From assembly GCA_959347315.1 (NCBI GenBank), contig OY365815.1, positions 13,760,736-13,824,735 on the forward strand: DNA of 64,000 nt, in the 5' to 3' direction. A model generated the notes under the pieces. That model did not search any database. It worked only from the letters and a program-made list of their open reading frames with translations, and was not told the origin of the DNA. Below, piece after piece: positions 13,801-23,094 of this stretch. The translations under genes were made by a program, and so were the position numbers. Numbering within the stretch: position 1 is the stretch's first letter; every line of letters begins with the position of its first letter. The stretch comes from Bimastos eiseni. Taxonomy: Eukaryota > Annelida > Clitellata > Crassiclitellata > Lumbricidae.

Positions 13801-16800
13801 TTGGAGCTGCAGTGCTCCAAGAGAGCAGCTTTCGCCTCTTCCTGCGAAATCGATTTCATCCTGAAAAGACAATTCATAACGTAACAATCGTTTAATATAT
13901 TCTTCATTCTGATATGACAATGGCCTTTCAATCTTTGGAAAGAGATTCTTGGTATGAAATTGACAATGCATGCATACATCGTGCACATATGTTTTTCTTG
14001 TCATTGCAGCAATTTTATATAGCACTCATTCCATAATTATTGCCTGGTTCAGCCAAAGTCAGGTCGAATGGAACAGTATTAAAGGCAGTAGAAAACAGGG
14101 CAGAGTGACCAATAGGTATTTGAGGAAGAGTGGTAGGAAGTTCATTCCAGGCTGAACAAAAAGAAAGGCACTGGAATCAACTGTAAATTGCACTGCTTTC
14201 GTGATGTACTTAATTAAGTATCTCGATACAGATATGCATACATATATATACCATCTTACACGCAATCACAAACACACGCATAAATACATACAAACATACA
14301 TACGTAAGGATGTACGTAAATACACGCATACATACATACGTGCATAATCTACAGAGCAACGTCTACTCATCGTTGAATGTGTCCGCACAACTACTAAAAA
14401 AATCGTGCCTTCTCAGTGGTTGGCTCCTCACCCTTGAACAGGCTCCCATTGGCATTGCGATTGTCCCTCAGGGTCTGCTCTGATTATTTTTTTACTCACC
14501 TTAAAACTGTTCTTTTCAGCTATGCTGGGGTCGGGAGTGCACCTGAGTAATAACCTTGAACGGGTGCTATATAAATATATCTTCATAACAAATGAATGAA
14601 TGAATGAATACTACATACAAACATACATACGAATATGTACATGCGTAATACGCATCCAATTTGTACAGTCATGAATGGAAATAGAAATTAACAACAAGTA
14701 AGTAAAACAAATAAAGGTCAAAACATGATAGTCAAAGAGATATGAATATCATTCCTTGGCTGCAATACACAACTAATAGCAATAACAAAAGCTCTGAAAA
14801 GAAAGAAAACAACTTGCTCACCCAGTAACTGGAGCTCTGTCCTTTGGCTCAACTCTACGACTTCCATCGTCAACAACTGGCGGCATGAGTGGGACTAAAA
14901 TAAATTACCATCCCAATATAATAGTGCTCTATTGTTGTAAATTTCATGAATGTTATATCATCGTAATCACAATAAACAATCATCATAATAATAATCATAA
15001 TTGTCATCATATCATCGTAGTCATCATCAGCACCAGTATCATCATCATCATGATCAGAGGTGTCCAGAGAGGGGGTCCGGAGGCAAATGCCTCCAATTTC
15101 ACGTAGGTGGATATTTTTGTGTCTTAGGGAGGAATATCTTGCCTTCCTGACACTTGGACTCAGGGTTTGCCTCCATCACTCAGTGGGATTGATGCCCCTC
15201 ATCATGATAATCATTTTAACATCATAAACAGCAGCAGCAGCTACATAATCATCCAAGCACCAGCATCAGTAACAAGATCCAATCAACACTAATCTAATCA
15301 ACTGTAATGCTGAGCTTAAACAACTTGACAGAGAAGAATCTTCACTTCAATCGTCTCCGATTAATAATTACAAACGACGAGAAGTGTCATCAAATCATAA
15401 AGTCAACCGTTTTTGTAACGCTAAGAAAGATTCGTTTCGTGTTGGTAGGAGGAACTGCTATTCCATACATGGACTAGATTAGTAACCATTACTATAAACA
15501 CGCATTTTATTGGTCCAATCAAAAGATAACAAACGGTAATGTATACAATGGATCAAATACAAGTAAGAGAGGAACAATATGGAAACCCTAAAGGAACCAA
15601 AGGTCCTGATCAAAGGCAAACCTTTTCCAGGTGCCATGAACAACAGTTTGTATGTATGTATGTATATGAACATTTATATAGCGCCCTACGAGAACCTCAC
15701 GAGGGTGCTTACCATGAGCAATAGTTTATATGCCGGTCCTGTTTATTAAAGCATCCCAAATCAATTAAGTAATATTGCCCATCCTTACACTATGAAAAAC
15801 CCAATTTACTTTCAATATTTGACACTGCTGGTGATGTACTTTCCAGAACCTTATTAATGCTCATCCAAAGAAAGGTCAAAAAGAATTTTAAAACAAACAG
15901 TCTGCTTCAAGTAACTGAAACCTTAAATTTTAAAGACACATTACAAGAGTTAAATTGTGATGGGTTTAGATCAGTGTTTTCTTATATTTCAATACAACAT
16001 GGCACATTGATATTCTAAGACATGATCTGACACAAAGGTGGTCATCGATCGATGCTCCATGCACTACAGAAGTCGTTTGATCAAAATCAGACGTACTGTC
16101 GTCGAAAGTAATGCTGTCGTATCCCGGAATATCGTCAAGGAAACCGGGTGGGGGTTCAAACGGTGCCATGGTGATGCTGGATGCTCCGCTTGCCTCACCT
16201 GCCCCAGACCCTGTCACTGGTGCTATTCAAGAACAAAGCACAGAATGAAGATAAGTTTGCAGTTACAAAACACAAGGGTTGAATACATTAGGATCAATTT
16301 TTGGCTTCAACCCTGACACAGATATTAAGAGATGCCTATCTATGCAGATACACACAGATATATTTATCATCCTACAGCTTTATCTGGTCTCTTGTCTGGT
16401 AACTGGACTTAATTTGAGATGAACTGAGTCTCAGTTTTCTGCTGAGTTTGAGAACCGAGTTTAATGCGTTGAGTTGTACAGAGTCCGAGTTTCAAATATA
16501 TAAAAAAAATCTCATTCTCTTGATTTCTAGTTATTTCGCAGTTTGCACAATTTGTATGAATTTTCTGGTGTTACCCCAATTTACACTAGAAAATAGTAAC
16601 TAGTATAGTACTACTACTACCAACAGTGTTTGTGTTTATAGTTTGATCGATGGTCGTTCTGTAAATAAAAAAATCTGATTATCGTTTTCAAAACAGAAAA
16701 TTGAAAAGCTGATTTTAATTAAAACTTGGACCCATTGTTTGTCTGAGTCCAAGTGATGCAGTGTACCACAAGACGCCCATCTCAATATTAATCTAATTTA

Positions 16801-17657
16801 AGCAATGCCACCACGTAGCATATGGAGGAATAGCCAGGGACGGCGATCCCGGGGGTCGAGGGGGACACACCTTTTACAAAGAGAGCACACGTTATACATT
16901 TGTCCCCAACCACATTTCTTACCCCTCTCAATGGGTGTCCCCCCACCTGTCAAACGAGATCGCTGCCTCTAAGGACTAGTCAACCTTAGGTGTAGCGGCT
17001 GTAGCTGGAATCGATCTCGCTTTCTACATCGAATCACGCCAGAGTTTAGCGTAGTTTAGTTTAGCATAGCATAGTTTAGTTTAGCATAGTTTAACAGAGT
17101 TTAGCATCACTCTATGCCTGCCCAGCCTTCTCTCCTAATTGCCCATAAAATGCATAAAGCTACTTGACCTTCATTTAGTTTCAATTGAAAGCTGGACATA
17201 TTATCTCCAACACACACACTCTTCTTGCATTGCCCTTGACCGATTATCCTATGACTGGCGGTTTGTCAATTATTAATCAAGCAGAATCGAATTCCTTAGA
17301 TAGGATTAAATATAATTAGATTATCAAAGCACCTCATTCTTCAAGATGCTCACCTCCTTTTGGTGCTCCATGAGGTGCTCCAGGAGCAGCTCCTGGTGAC
17401 CCACTAGGGACAGGACCACCTGGACCACTTTGTCCTGCAGGAGGTGGATACCCTTGTCCTGCAGGTGGCGGATAGGCTTGTCCTGCAGGAGGTGGATACC
17501 CTTGTCCTGCAGGAGGTGGATACCCTTGTCCTGCAGGAGGTGGATACCCTTGTCCTGCAGGAGGCGGATACCCTTGTCCTGCAGGAGGCGGATACCCTTG
17601 CCCTCCTGCAGGATACCATTGTCCCTCTGGTGGATGTTGTTGAGTTTTCAAATCCAT
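7898..17657 (-). CDS. SSUH2: SSUH2 homologue, complete 12-exon gene
   Basis: Coding exons in order: 17657-17354, 16222-16097, 14894-14822, 13860-13731, 12711-12651, 12395-12268, 11753-11691, 10884-10790, 10021-9929, 9511-9409, 9086-8982, 8044-7898. Together they give 1428 nt (475 codons plus TGA) and all phases match. All introns are GT-AG except the one after exon 8, whose donor is GC (GCAAGT). The start ATG has an in-frame TGA two codons upstream. Residues 1-101 are proline/glycine-rich with seven GYPPPAGQ-type repeats. The family core starts near residue 168 (SISQEEAKAALLEHC) and continues through YTLETFTEMRATAW and FEVPHTASVK. Residues 276-342 carry six CxxC motifs, mostly CxxCxGxG as in DnaJ zinc fingers, followed by FVQLTVTW, IPVTQVNCQW and the C-terminus CCGCTIL. 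Family membership rests on this motif order, which I recognise from SSUH2 proteins. The family's molecular role is poorly known; it is linked to tooth development in mammals. Zinc binding is inferred. Confidence 0.9.
8126..8345. repeat. CA-rich low-complexity tract in SSUH2 intron
   Basis: ACACAC/ATACAC-rich sequence just upstream (in gene sense) of the last SSUH2 exon. Confidence 0.85.
8722..8990 (-). repeat. Intronic degenerate minisatellite made of splice-donor-like units
   Basis: This lies in the last SSUH2 intron, directly after exon 11. Units of about 15-30 bp read CTACAGGTAGGTAC or variants in the gene sense. CAGGTAGG occurs six times including the real donor at 8982/8981, and CAGGTGAG, CAGGTAGA and CAGGTATG also occur. 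The array looks grown from, or converging on, the authentic exon 11 donor. Confidence 0.85.
9236..9345. repeat. 15-bp minisatellite (TGATCAGTCATTAAT type)
   Basis: Four to five near-perfect units with core TTGATCAGTCATTAA lie in the SSUH2 intron between exons 10 and 11. The unit contains the palindrome TGATCA. Confidence 0.85.
10300..10415 (-). mobile_element. Possible tRNA-derived SINE fragment in SSUH2 intron
   Basis: On the minus strand GCAGGTTTGAACCTTTTG resembles a polymerase III B box. Upstream sequence is only vaguely A-box-like. Confidence 0.3.
11540..11645 (-). mobile_element. LINE 3'-end remnant in SSUH2 intron
   Basis: On the minus strand this carries the tail block AATAAGCTGGTGCCC, TTGGCTTTTGAGTGGCGC and GGAGATTA. 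The same block follows reverse-transcriptase-like coding sequence at 20600-21000. It sits about 50 bp downstream of exon 7. Confidence 0.7.
13392..13545. repeat. Dispersed repeat, copy 1 (SSUH2 intron)
   Basis: It shares the words GGGGGTCC, CTTGCCTTCCTGACACTTGG and GGTTTGCCTCCATCACTC, in the same order and orientation, with 15052-15200. Both copies lie in SSUH2 introns. No terminal inverted repeat or coding capacity was recognised. Confidence 0.8.
14263..14345. repeat. CATA tetranucleotide tract
   Basis: Interrupted ATAC/CATA repeats in an SSUH2 intron. Similar short runs lie at 14590-14640 beside the LINE tail. Confidence 0.8.
14390..14610 (+). mobile_element. Non-LTR retrotransposon 3' remnant, opposite to SSUH2
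   Basis: It encodes a decayed form of the common LINE ORF2 C-terminus (NRAF..VG..LN.LPLALRLS..., LKTVLF, GVGSAPE). A GTGCTATATAAAT tail and GAAT repeats follow. The family is the same as at 56560-56850. Confidence 0.75.
15052..15200. repeat. Dispersed repeat, copy 2 (SSUH2 intron)
   Basis: This is the second copy of the family at 13392-13545. A loosely similar GGGAGGG / GTCGCCTCCAAAATTTTAGG stretch near 29710-29800 may be a third, more distant member. Confidence 0.75.
16995..17110. repeat. TTTAGCATAG short-period repeat
   Basis: Interrupted GTTTAG/CATAG units in SSUH2 intron 1. Confidence 0.75.
17430..17597 (-). repeat. 24-bp coding repeat in SSUH2 exon 1
   Basis: Seven in-frame 24-bp units encode GYPPPAGQ (one AYPPPAGQ), at residues 21-76 of the SSUH2 homologue. 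The repeat gives a proline-rich, probably disordered N-terminus. Copies are nearly identical at the DNA level, so length variation between alleles is likely. Confidence 0.9.
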
Positions 17658-17699
17658 TCTTCAACATACAAAACCAAGAAACAGCATTGATAATAAATA

Positions 17700-17910
17700 T
17701 TATAAACAAACTTCGCTACTACGTAGGTCCCACCAGCTACAACAGCCTCCCCTTCCTCTTTGGAAGAAGCTGCTCTCTCTCCCCTGCTGCCCTCCGGAAT
17801 TGCCTGAAGATGTTCCTTTTCTCTGTTTAGCTTTGTGTTGAGCTGTGAGCACCTCTGATTCGTGTGGCGCTATATAAGTGCTCCATAACATTACATTACA
17901 TTCCACTGGT
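17700..17910 (+). mobile_element. LINE 3' remnant immediately upstream of SSUH2
   Basis: Plus-strand reading gives YVGPTSYNSLPF, then LRNCLKMFLFSV and a stop. This is the usual end of non-LTR ORF2 proteins (xxGPxLWNSLPxxLR...LKxxLF). A GGCGCTATATAAGTGCTC tail and ACATT repeats follow. It starts roughly 50 bp from the SSUH2 start codon, on the opposite strand. Confidence 0.75.
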
Positions 17911-18000
17911 GATCACTCATCCAAAGCCAGACTAAATTTTTACCTTTACTGCAAACATCGATTGGTTCACTGCAAACATCGATTGGTTCCCTGTGAAAAT
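17866..18000 (+). repeat. Duplicated LINE-tail segment, copy 1
   Basis: It matches 18852-18990: GCTATATAAGTGCTCCATAA, ACATTACATT, CACTGGTGATCACTCAT, then CAGACTA-ATTTTTACCTT and ACTGCAAACATC-ATTGGTT. Copy 1 also repeats the 21-bp ACTGCAAACATCGATTGGTT block twice. Confidence 0.8.
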
Positions 18001-18109
18001 GGCACTATAGAAGTCATCATACCAGTTATCAATCAGCTTAAGATCCAGATCAGCTTAAGATCAGCAACTTCCAGTAGTCATCAAATTTCTACGAAGTTTG
18101 TTTCATAAG

Positions 18110-18850
18110 TTCTGAATAATGAGACTAATATAATCATAAGCCCATTGTGGAATTAGATTATAAAGTGATTATATCCTTCTGTTACAAAAAGGCAATGACC
18201 GAACAGCCGACAACCTCATATGTTACGACGTGATAGAACTAGCCAGACAGAATTAAGAGAACGCTAGTCCCCAGTAAACTAAAGCTGTCATAAGTTTTCC
18301 AAATAACCTACGTCAACTACCGTAACTTGCGCTACAAAAAGGAACACGGTGCCGGCGTCGGTATGCACTTCCTTAAATCCTCGCGATGTCTACATAAACA
18401 GGCTAGATCGCTCTAATTTGCTACAGACGTTCAAATGATGGACGGAGCCGATTCTGCACTTGTATCAGCCACACCGTATTGTCCAGCCTACGCCTCAAAC
18501 GAAGCTATATTTTGGTTGCTCCAGTAGTCCAGTTAGCCGTGCTGGGCCTGCGTAGAGAGTCGCTAAATAGCACCAAATACTGTCAGAAAACTGATCAAAT
18601 TTTTATTTCTTAAATTTAATCAAGCAAATACTTCGATCGTTCTAGGTTATTATAGGTAAATATGGCTGAAAATGCAAACCAAATGTACGTTCTTAGTGTT
18701 TCTAAACGTCTCGTACGCTTATTAAATGCGATTGTGCAGTATCCTGCGATACGCAGAGCGGTCGTCACTTTATCGAAACGCAGAAAGCAATCGTAACTTT
18801 TGTATAAACGAAATGGCACTTTGGTCAGTAAGGTAAACAGGCACAAAGTT
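18110..18850. other. No gene seen
   Basis: AT-rich sequence between the two LINE-tail copies. The short ORFs show no recognisable family, conserved motif or splice context. It could contain the SSUH2 promoter, but no core element could be supported. Confidence 0.5.
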
Positions 18851-18851
18851 A

Positions 18852-18990
18852 TGACGCTATATAAGTGCTCCATAAAATTACATTACATTTCACTGGTGAT
18901 CACTCATATAATAATATAATTATACTTAATACCAGACTAGATTTTTACCTTCACTGCAAACATCAATTGGTTCCATGTGAAAATGTTCAT
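18852..18990 (+). repeat. Duplicated LINE-tail segment, copy 2
   Basis: This is the second copy of 17866-18000. The similarity extends past the LINE tail into flanking sequence. That means either a local duplication or a longer element 3' end shared by two insertions. Confidence 0.75.
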
Positions 18991-19464
18991 CTTCATCTTA
19001 TATGAAGATCGAGTAGTGCCTTCAGCATCAATGGTCCAATGGAATCACAATAATAAATTCGGGTATAGTTGAAGCAATCGAGACGGAAATGTGGACTAAG
19101 GCATTAGTCAAACAAATCAGAGCAAAGTTAGCTAGTTTCAGTTTCACGACACTGTATGATAACATAGATCATTAGCGTCTCCCTCCTTCTCCTTTGTCCG
19201 GGCTTGGGACTGGCACTGCTGGACTTTAAGCAGTGATGAGTTAAATCAAAGCAAAATGGAACTTGACATTAAATTAATAAACCTACTTTCGCTATTTCAC
19301 TGTTACTGTTAGGCCTACCATAGTGGTCACTGACTCACCTGTCAGACCTGGGCAGTGCGCACAGATAGGCCCCATTAGGACTAGGCATATGGAGTATATT
19401 AGGTCTAATTACAGATAATATTATAAATCTTAGCATATTTAAGTTTGTGGCCACGACATAGGAT

Positions 19465-20180
19465 TGTTCAGCGTTATTCTATAGAGGGCAGCAGATATTT
19501 TATGCTAAAAATTGACAATTTGAAGGAAATAAACTATTTACATCGTTATATGTATAAAATCTAAATAACTGTTTTATAATGCAGTTCTGATTTTTAACAT
19601 AAAAATAATTTTGCGTCTACATTGTAGACTTTTCTGTCAATTATCTAATATGTTAGTATCTATCCTGTTTACAGATAAGACACCGCTTAAATGGTTGTCA
19701 AAGTAGCATATAGGACATTAAAGAGCTTCACTCTTATAGGCGCTATAGAAGTTATAAAATTATTTTTTCGAACGGATTGAGTAAAATCTTTCCGTATATC
19801 GAATCAACAGCAAATGACGTGTATCCAAGAATGTGGTTTCGCGACTTGCGGTGGTCAATTTTTTTATCGTTTACGCGTGACGATTATGAGTTAGACGGCT
19901 TAGGCCTACTGTGAGAATTATGGCTGGTTACGTCAAACTTTCAATTATCTATGTTTCCGTTTAGGCCGAAACCATGGTTTATCTAATAGGCCTGTCTATA
20001 TCTTAAACACTGTTTTCAACTAGGATCTAATTCATCTAAACAAGAACAACAATGACCAGATTTTAATTTCATTTTCCCAGAGATGGTTCATTGGGATGCT
20101 ATTGCATCTCGCGATTGAGTGACCGGAGTACACGTGCGATAATAACCATCGTCCAATTGAATCTATGGTAGACATAAAGC
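19465..20180. repeat. Diverged segmental duplication, copy A
   Basis: It shares ordered blocks with 21205-22475: AGAGGGCAGCAGA, ACATCGTTAT, GTAGCATATAGGACAT, AGGCGCTATAGAAGTTAT and ACGGATTGAGTAAAATCTTT. Near its end it shares AACCATGGTTTATCT and ATAACCA-C-TCCAA-T-AATC. Neither copy has an obvious ORF. Confidence 0.8.
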
Positions 20181-20589
20181 AAGCCTCAACAGAGACCATA
20201 CATCTCCAATTTTTAAATATGTTTACACGCTGTGTCCGAAAAAAAACTCAACCGAACAGCTGGGCCCAGGCCTAAAGGTGCGTCTCTCCAGACTTGGGAA
20301 GGTGAGAAGGCTATTGTGATTGCCTTTATTAATTCTCCTTAGAATCTATTGTAGCGCGATGACCGGGACTTTGTCAACGGTCTTCCTCTGTTTTAGTGTT
20401 ACCATAAGTGTGTAGGTTAGTGAGCGTACATAGGTTACATATGATGAACAATGTAAGAAGAGAAAAATTGCATCAATTAAAGCAAATTGCCCTTCAGTTA
20501 TTCACAGCAATCACAGGCTAAAAATCACAGAGCACAATCATTTCAAAGTCCTTCACTAGCTTACAACTCCATACAATACTCCCAGCCCA

Positions 20590-21000
20590 AAATATCTTTG
20601 TGAACGCTTCACTATCCAGCCAACCCGCTCTACCCGATCGTCCTCTTGCCTCATTCTCACTCGACCCCCGATTACATATCATCTCAAGTTCTCCAACCGC
20701 GCCATATCCAACGCCGCACCACGTCTGTGGAACGACCTTCCTCCTGAATTTCAAGAACTCTTACCCAGACTCATTATACTTGACATTCTGTCAATCCTCG
20801 ACCAAAACGACGCCCTCCTTAACAGCTACTCTGCCTCCCTGCTCACCTTCTGGATACCGAACTCTGACCTCCCACGGACTATCTTTTGGACAACCCTTTC
20901 GATTTGACGCAGTGCTCGTCAGTAAGCTGGTGCCCTCCGTTTGGCTTTCAAGTGGCGCGTTAGAAATTTGGAGATTAGGCTACGATTACAGTTGGTTTAT
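20590..21000 (+). mobile_element. Non-LTR retrotransposon 3' fragment
   Basis: One frame gives ASFSLDPRLHI; after a frame change it gives NAAPRLWNDLPPEFQEL, then DILSILDQNDALLNSYSASL and a stop. The LW-LPPEFQ block is typical of LINE ORF2 C-termini. The following tail (GTAAGCTGGTGCCC, TGGCTTTCAAGTGGCGC, TTGGAGATTA) recurs in minus orientation at 11540, 31845, 37490 and 52625. Frame damage indicates a dead copy lying between the two segmental-duplication copies. Confidence 0.8.
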
Positions 21001-21204
21001 TCGCTGCATGCATGTCGAGTTGTCGACGATATTGTGGTGGAGACAACCAATATAAACAAAGATTGTGCTTTAATTGCTTTACAACTCTTCACTAATAGTG
21101 AAATACAGGAATTTATATAGTTCAGCCAGTTTAGGTTTGTCCGGAAAATCTTCATTAATTACGATCGAGTGATACAGACATTCCTTCTGCAGACTGACGT
21201 CTTT

Positions 21205-22475
21205 TTAACGTTATTCCACAGAGGGCAGCAGACGTTTACTAGTAACAATTGAAACGGACAGAAATTAACTTTACATCGTTATGCGTATAAAATCCCATAA
21301 ATGTAGTAAAATGTTCTATAGTATATAGTGCTGAATTTTAATTTAAAGAAAATTACGGGCTAAGATTGACGACTTTTACATCAATTATTAAGTATGTTAG
21401 TAATTGTCCTGTTAGCACCTTAGACACCAGTAAATTGATGACGAATGTAGCATATAGGACATCGAGGAGCAAACGCAATATAGGCGCTATAGAAGTTATT
21501 AAATTATTTTTTAAAACGGATTGAGTAAAATCTTTCCGTATATTGAATAAAAAGTAAAATGACGTTTAAACAAGATAGTGTTATAAATGTTAGCTTGCGG
21601 TAGCTAAATTTACATCGTTTTCCCAGAGAAGAGTTCATCATCATGATCCATGAGCTGAAAGCCCTCAGGTGTTCACTGGCCCACTGCACATTTATTTGAC
21701 CAATGTTCTCCATGCTTTTCTATCCTGGGTTAGCTGTAATAAGTTGTCTATATCGGTCTCACACCAGTCTTCTATGTCATCAAGCCATTCTCTGCAAGGT
21801 CTCTCTCTTCTTCTCGTTCCCTCCATAATTCCCGTCTTTACACTCTTTATTTTACTCTCATTATCCATTCTACAGAAATGAGTTACAGTGAGAATAATGT
21901 ATGATTAGGTCACACCTTCAATTAGTTTTAACCAGTGATTCCCAACCTTTTCTTGCTTAGGGCACACTAAGAAAAAATGAAAATTTTGTGGCACACTTAA
22001 CAATAATCACTATTTTTTTTATCTATTTGCCAATACTATCTAATAATATTAAATTTTAATATTATAATTGTCTAATAACATTCTGGTCTAGTGACCTAGT
22101 CAATTCTGATAATTATAATTTGCTAATATAGATTTGCTTTTTAAAACCCGTTATATCTTTTTCGTAAAGTTTTGTTTTGAATCATTTTTAATTAATAACA
22201 TAACATTAGAATTTTTTCATGACACACATGCAAAGTTCTTGCGGCACACTAGTGTGCTGCAGCACACAGGTTGAGAATCACTGGTTTAAACCATGGTTTA
22301 TCTCTTAAACCATGGTTCAAGCTAAAACCAAATTCATCTGTGTCCAGATTGCAATTTCATTTCCTCAGGCTGTCATGCATGGCTTACAAGGATGCTTGCG
22401 ATACAGTAAATAGAATATGTGAGATTATAACCACCATCCAACTAAATCCATTGTGTATATGGTGTAGAATGTAGA
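21205..22475. repeat. Diverged segmental duplication, copy B (interrupted)
   Basis: Same block order as copy A at 19465-20180, with roughly three-quarters similarity by eye. A 351-bp hAT-like MITE (21933-22283) is inserted just before the shared AACCATGGTTTATCT block. That insertion explains most of the length difference. Confidence 0.8.
21933..22283. mobile_element. hAT-like MITE with near-perfect 8-bp target duplication
   Basis: The ends are CAGTGATTCCCAACC and GGTTGAGAATCACTG, a classic hAT-type inverted repeat. The flanks are gttttaac and gtttaaac (7 of 8 match). The interior is AT-rich with no ORF. It interrupts copy B of the segmental duplication. Confidence 0.9.
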
Positions 22476-23094
22476 AGACTTATATTCACTTGTTGTTTTC
22501 TGCAAAATCCAGTGACTTAGTAGATGTAATTGCAACTGTCCTTTTCAAGATATAACACTAACTTCTCAACACAAAACATGAATTGTATTAATTTGATGAC
22601 AGCAATTACCTAGTGTTGCACGTTGCTAATCAACTGGTTCCATCGTTGCATACTTGACAGATAAATTATATTGTTACACAGAGAAAATAAGAACAGATTG
22701 AATCCAGTATCCACACAGTCGCTCATAGACAATAAATGTCTGAAACGTAAATCGTCATTGCAGGTATCTCTTCTCAAATGACTAGCAAGCGACCTCTGTA
22801 ACCGGATTGGTGTTAACAAATGCAAAATTGCACGTCAGTTGAGCGGTTGGTGGATTGATATACCGAAATTGGCCAGGAGTAATCCAGATAATGGCCATAA
22901 TCTTTACATCCTCGAGTTTAATGTCTCGGTATTATGAAAACTGTTCAACTGTTTAAAACTAACTACACAAAACCAGCTAAAATTGAAAAACTATTTGGGT
23001 CATTTTTTTATAAATAATTTGACCAGAGCTGTCACTGTAAGCCACTAAGATTTTTAGCTTACATCTCTTGAGTCATAACATAACTTGAACTGCT
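22476..23094. other. No gene seen
   Basis: AT-rich sequence downstream of the BTB-PHR stop. It may hold that gene's 3' UTR, but no unambiguous polyadenylation signal was established. Confidence 0.5.

Noticed and set aside
13692..13860. Longer version of SSUH2 exon 4 using a GTACGT donor at 13691
   Set aside because: It would insert 13 residues not seen in the family before YTLETFTE. The GTTAGT donor at 13730 gives the expected junction.
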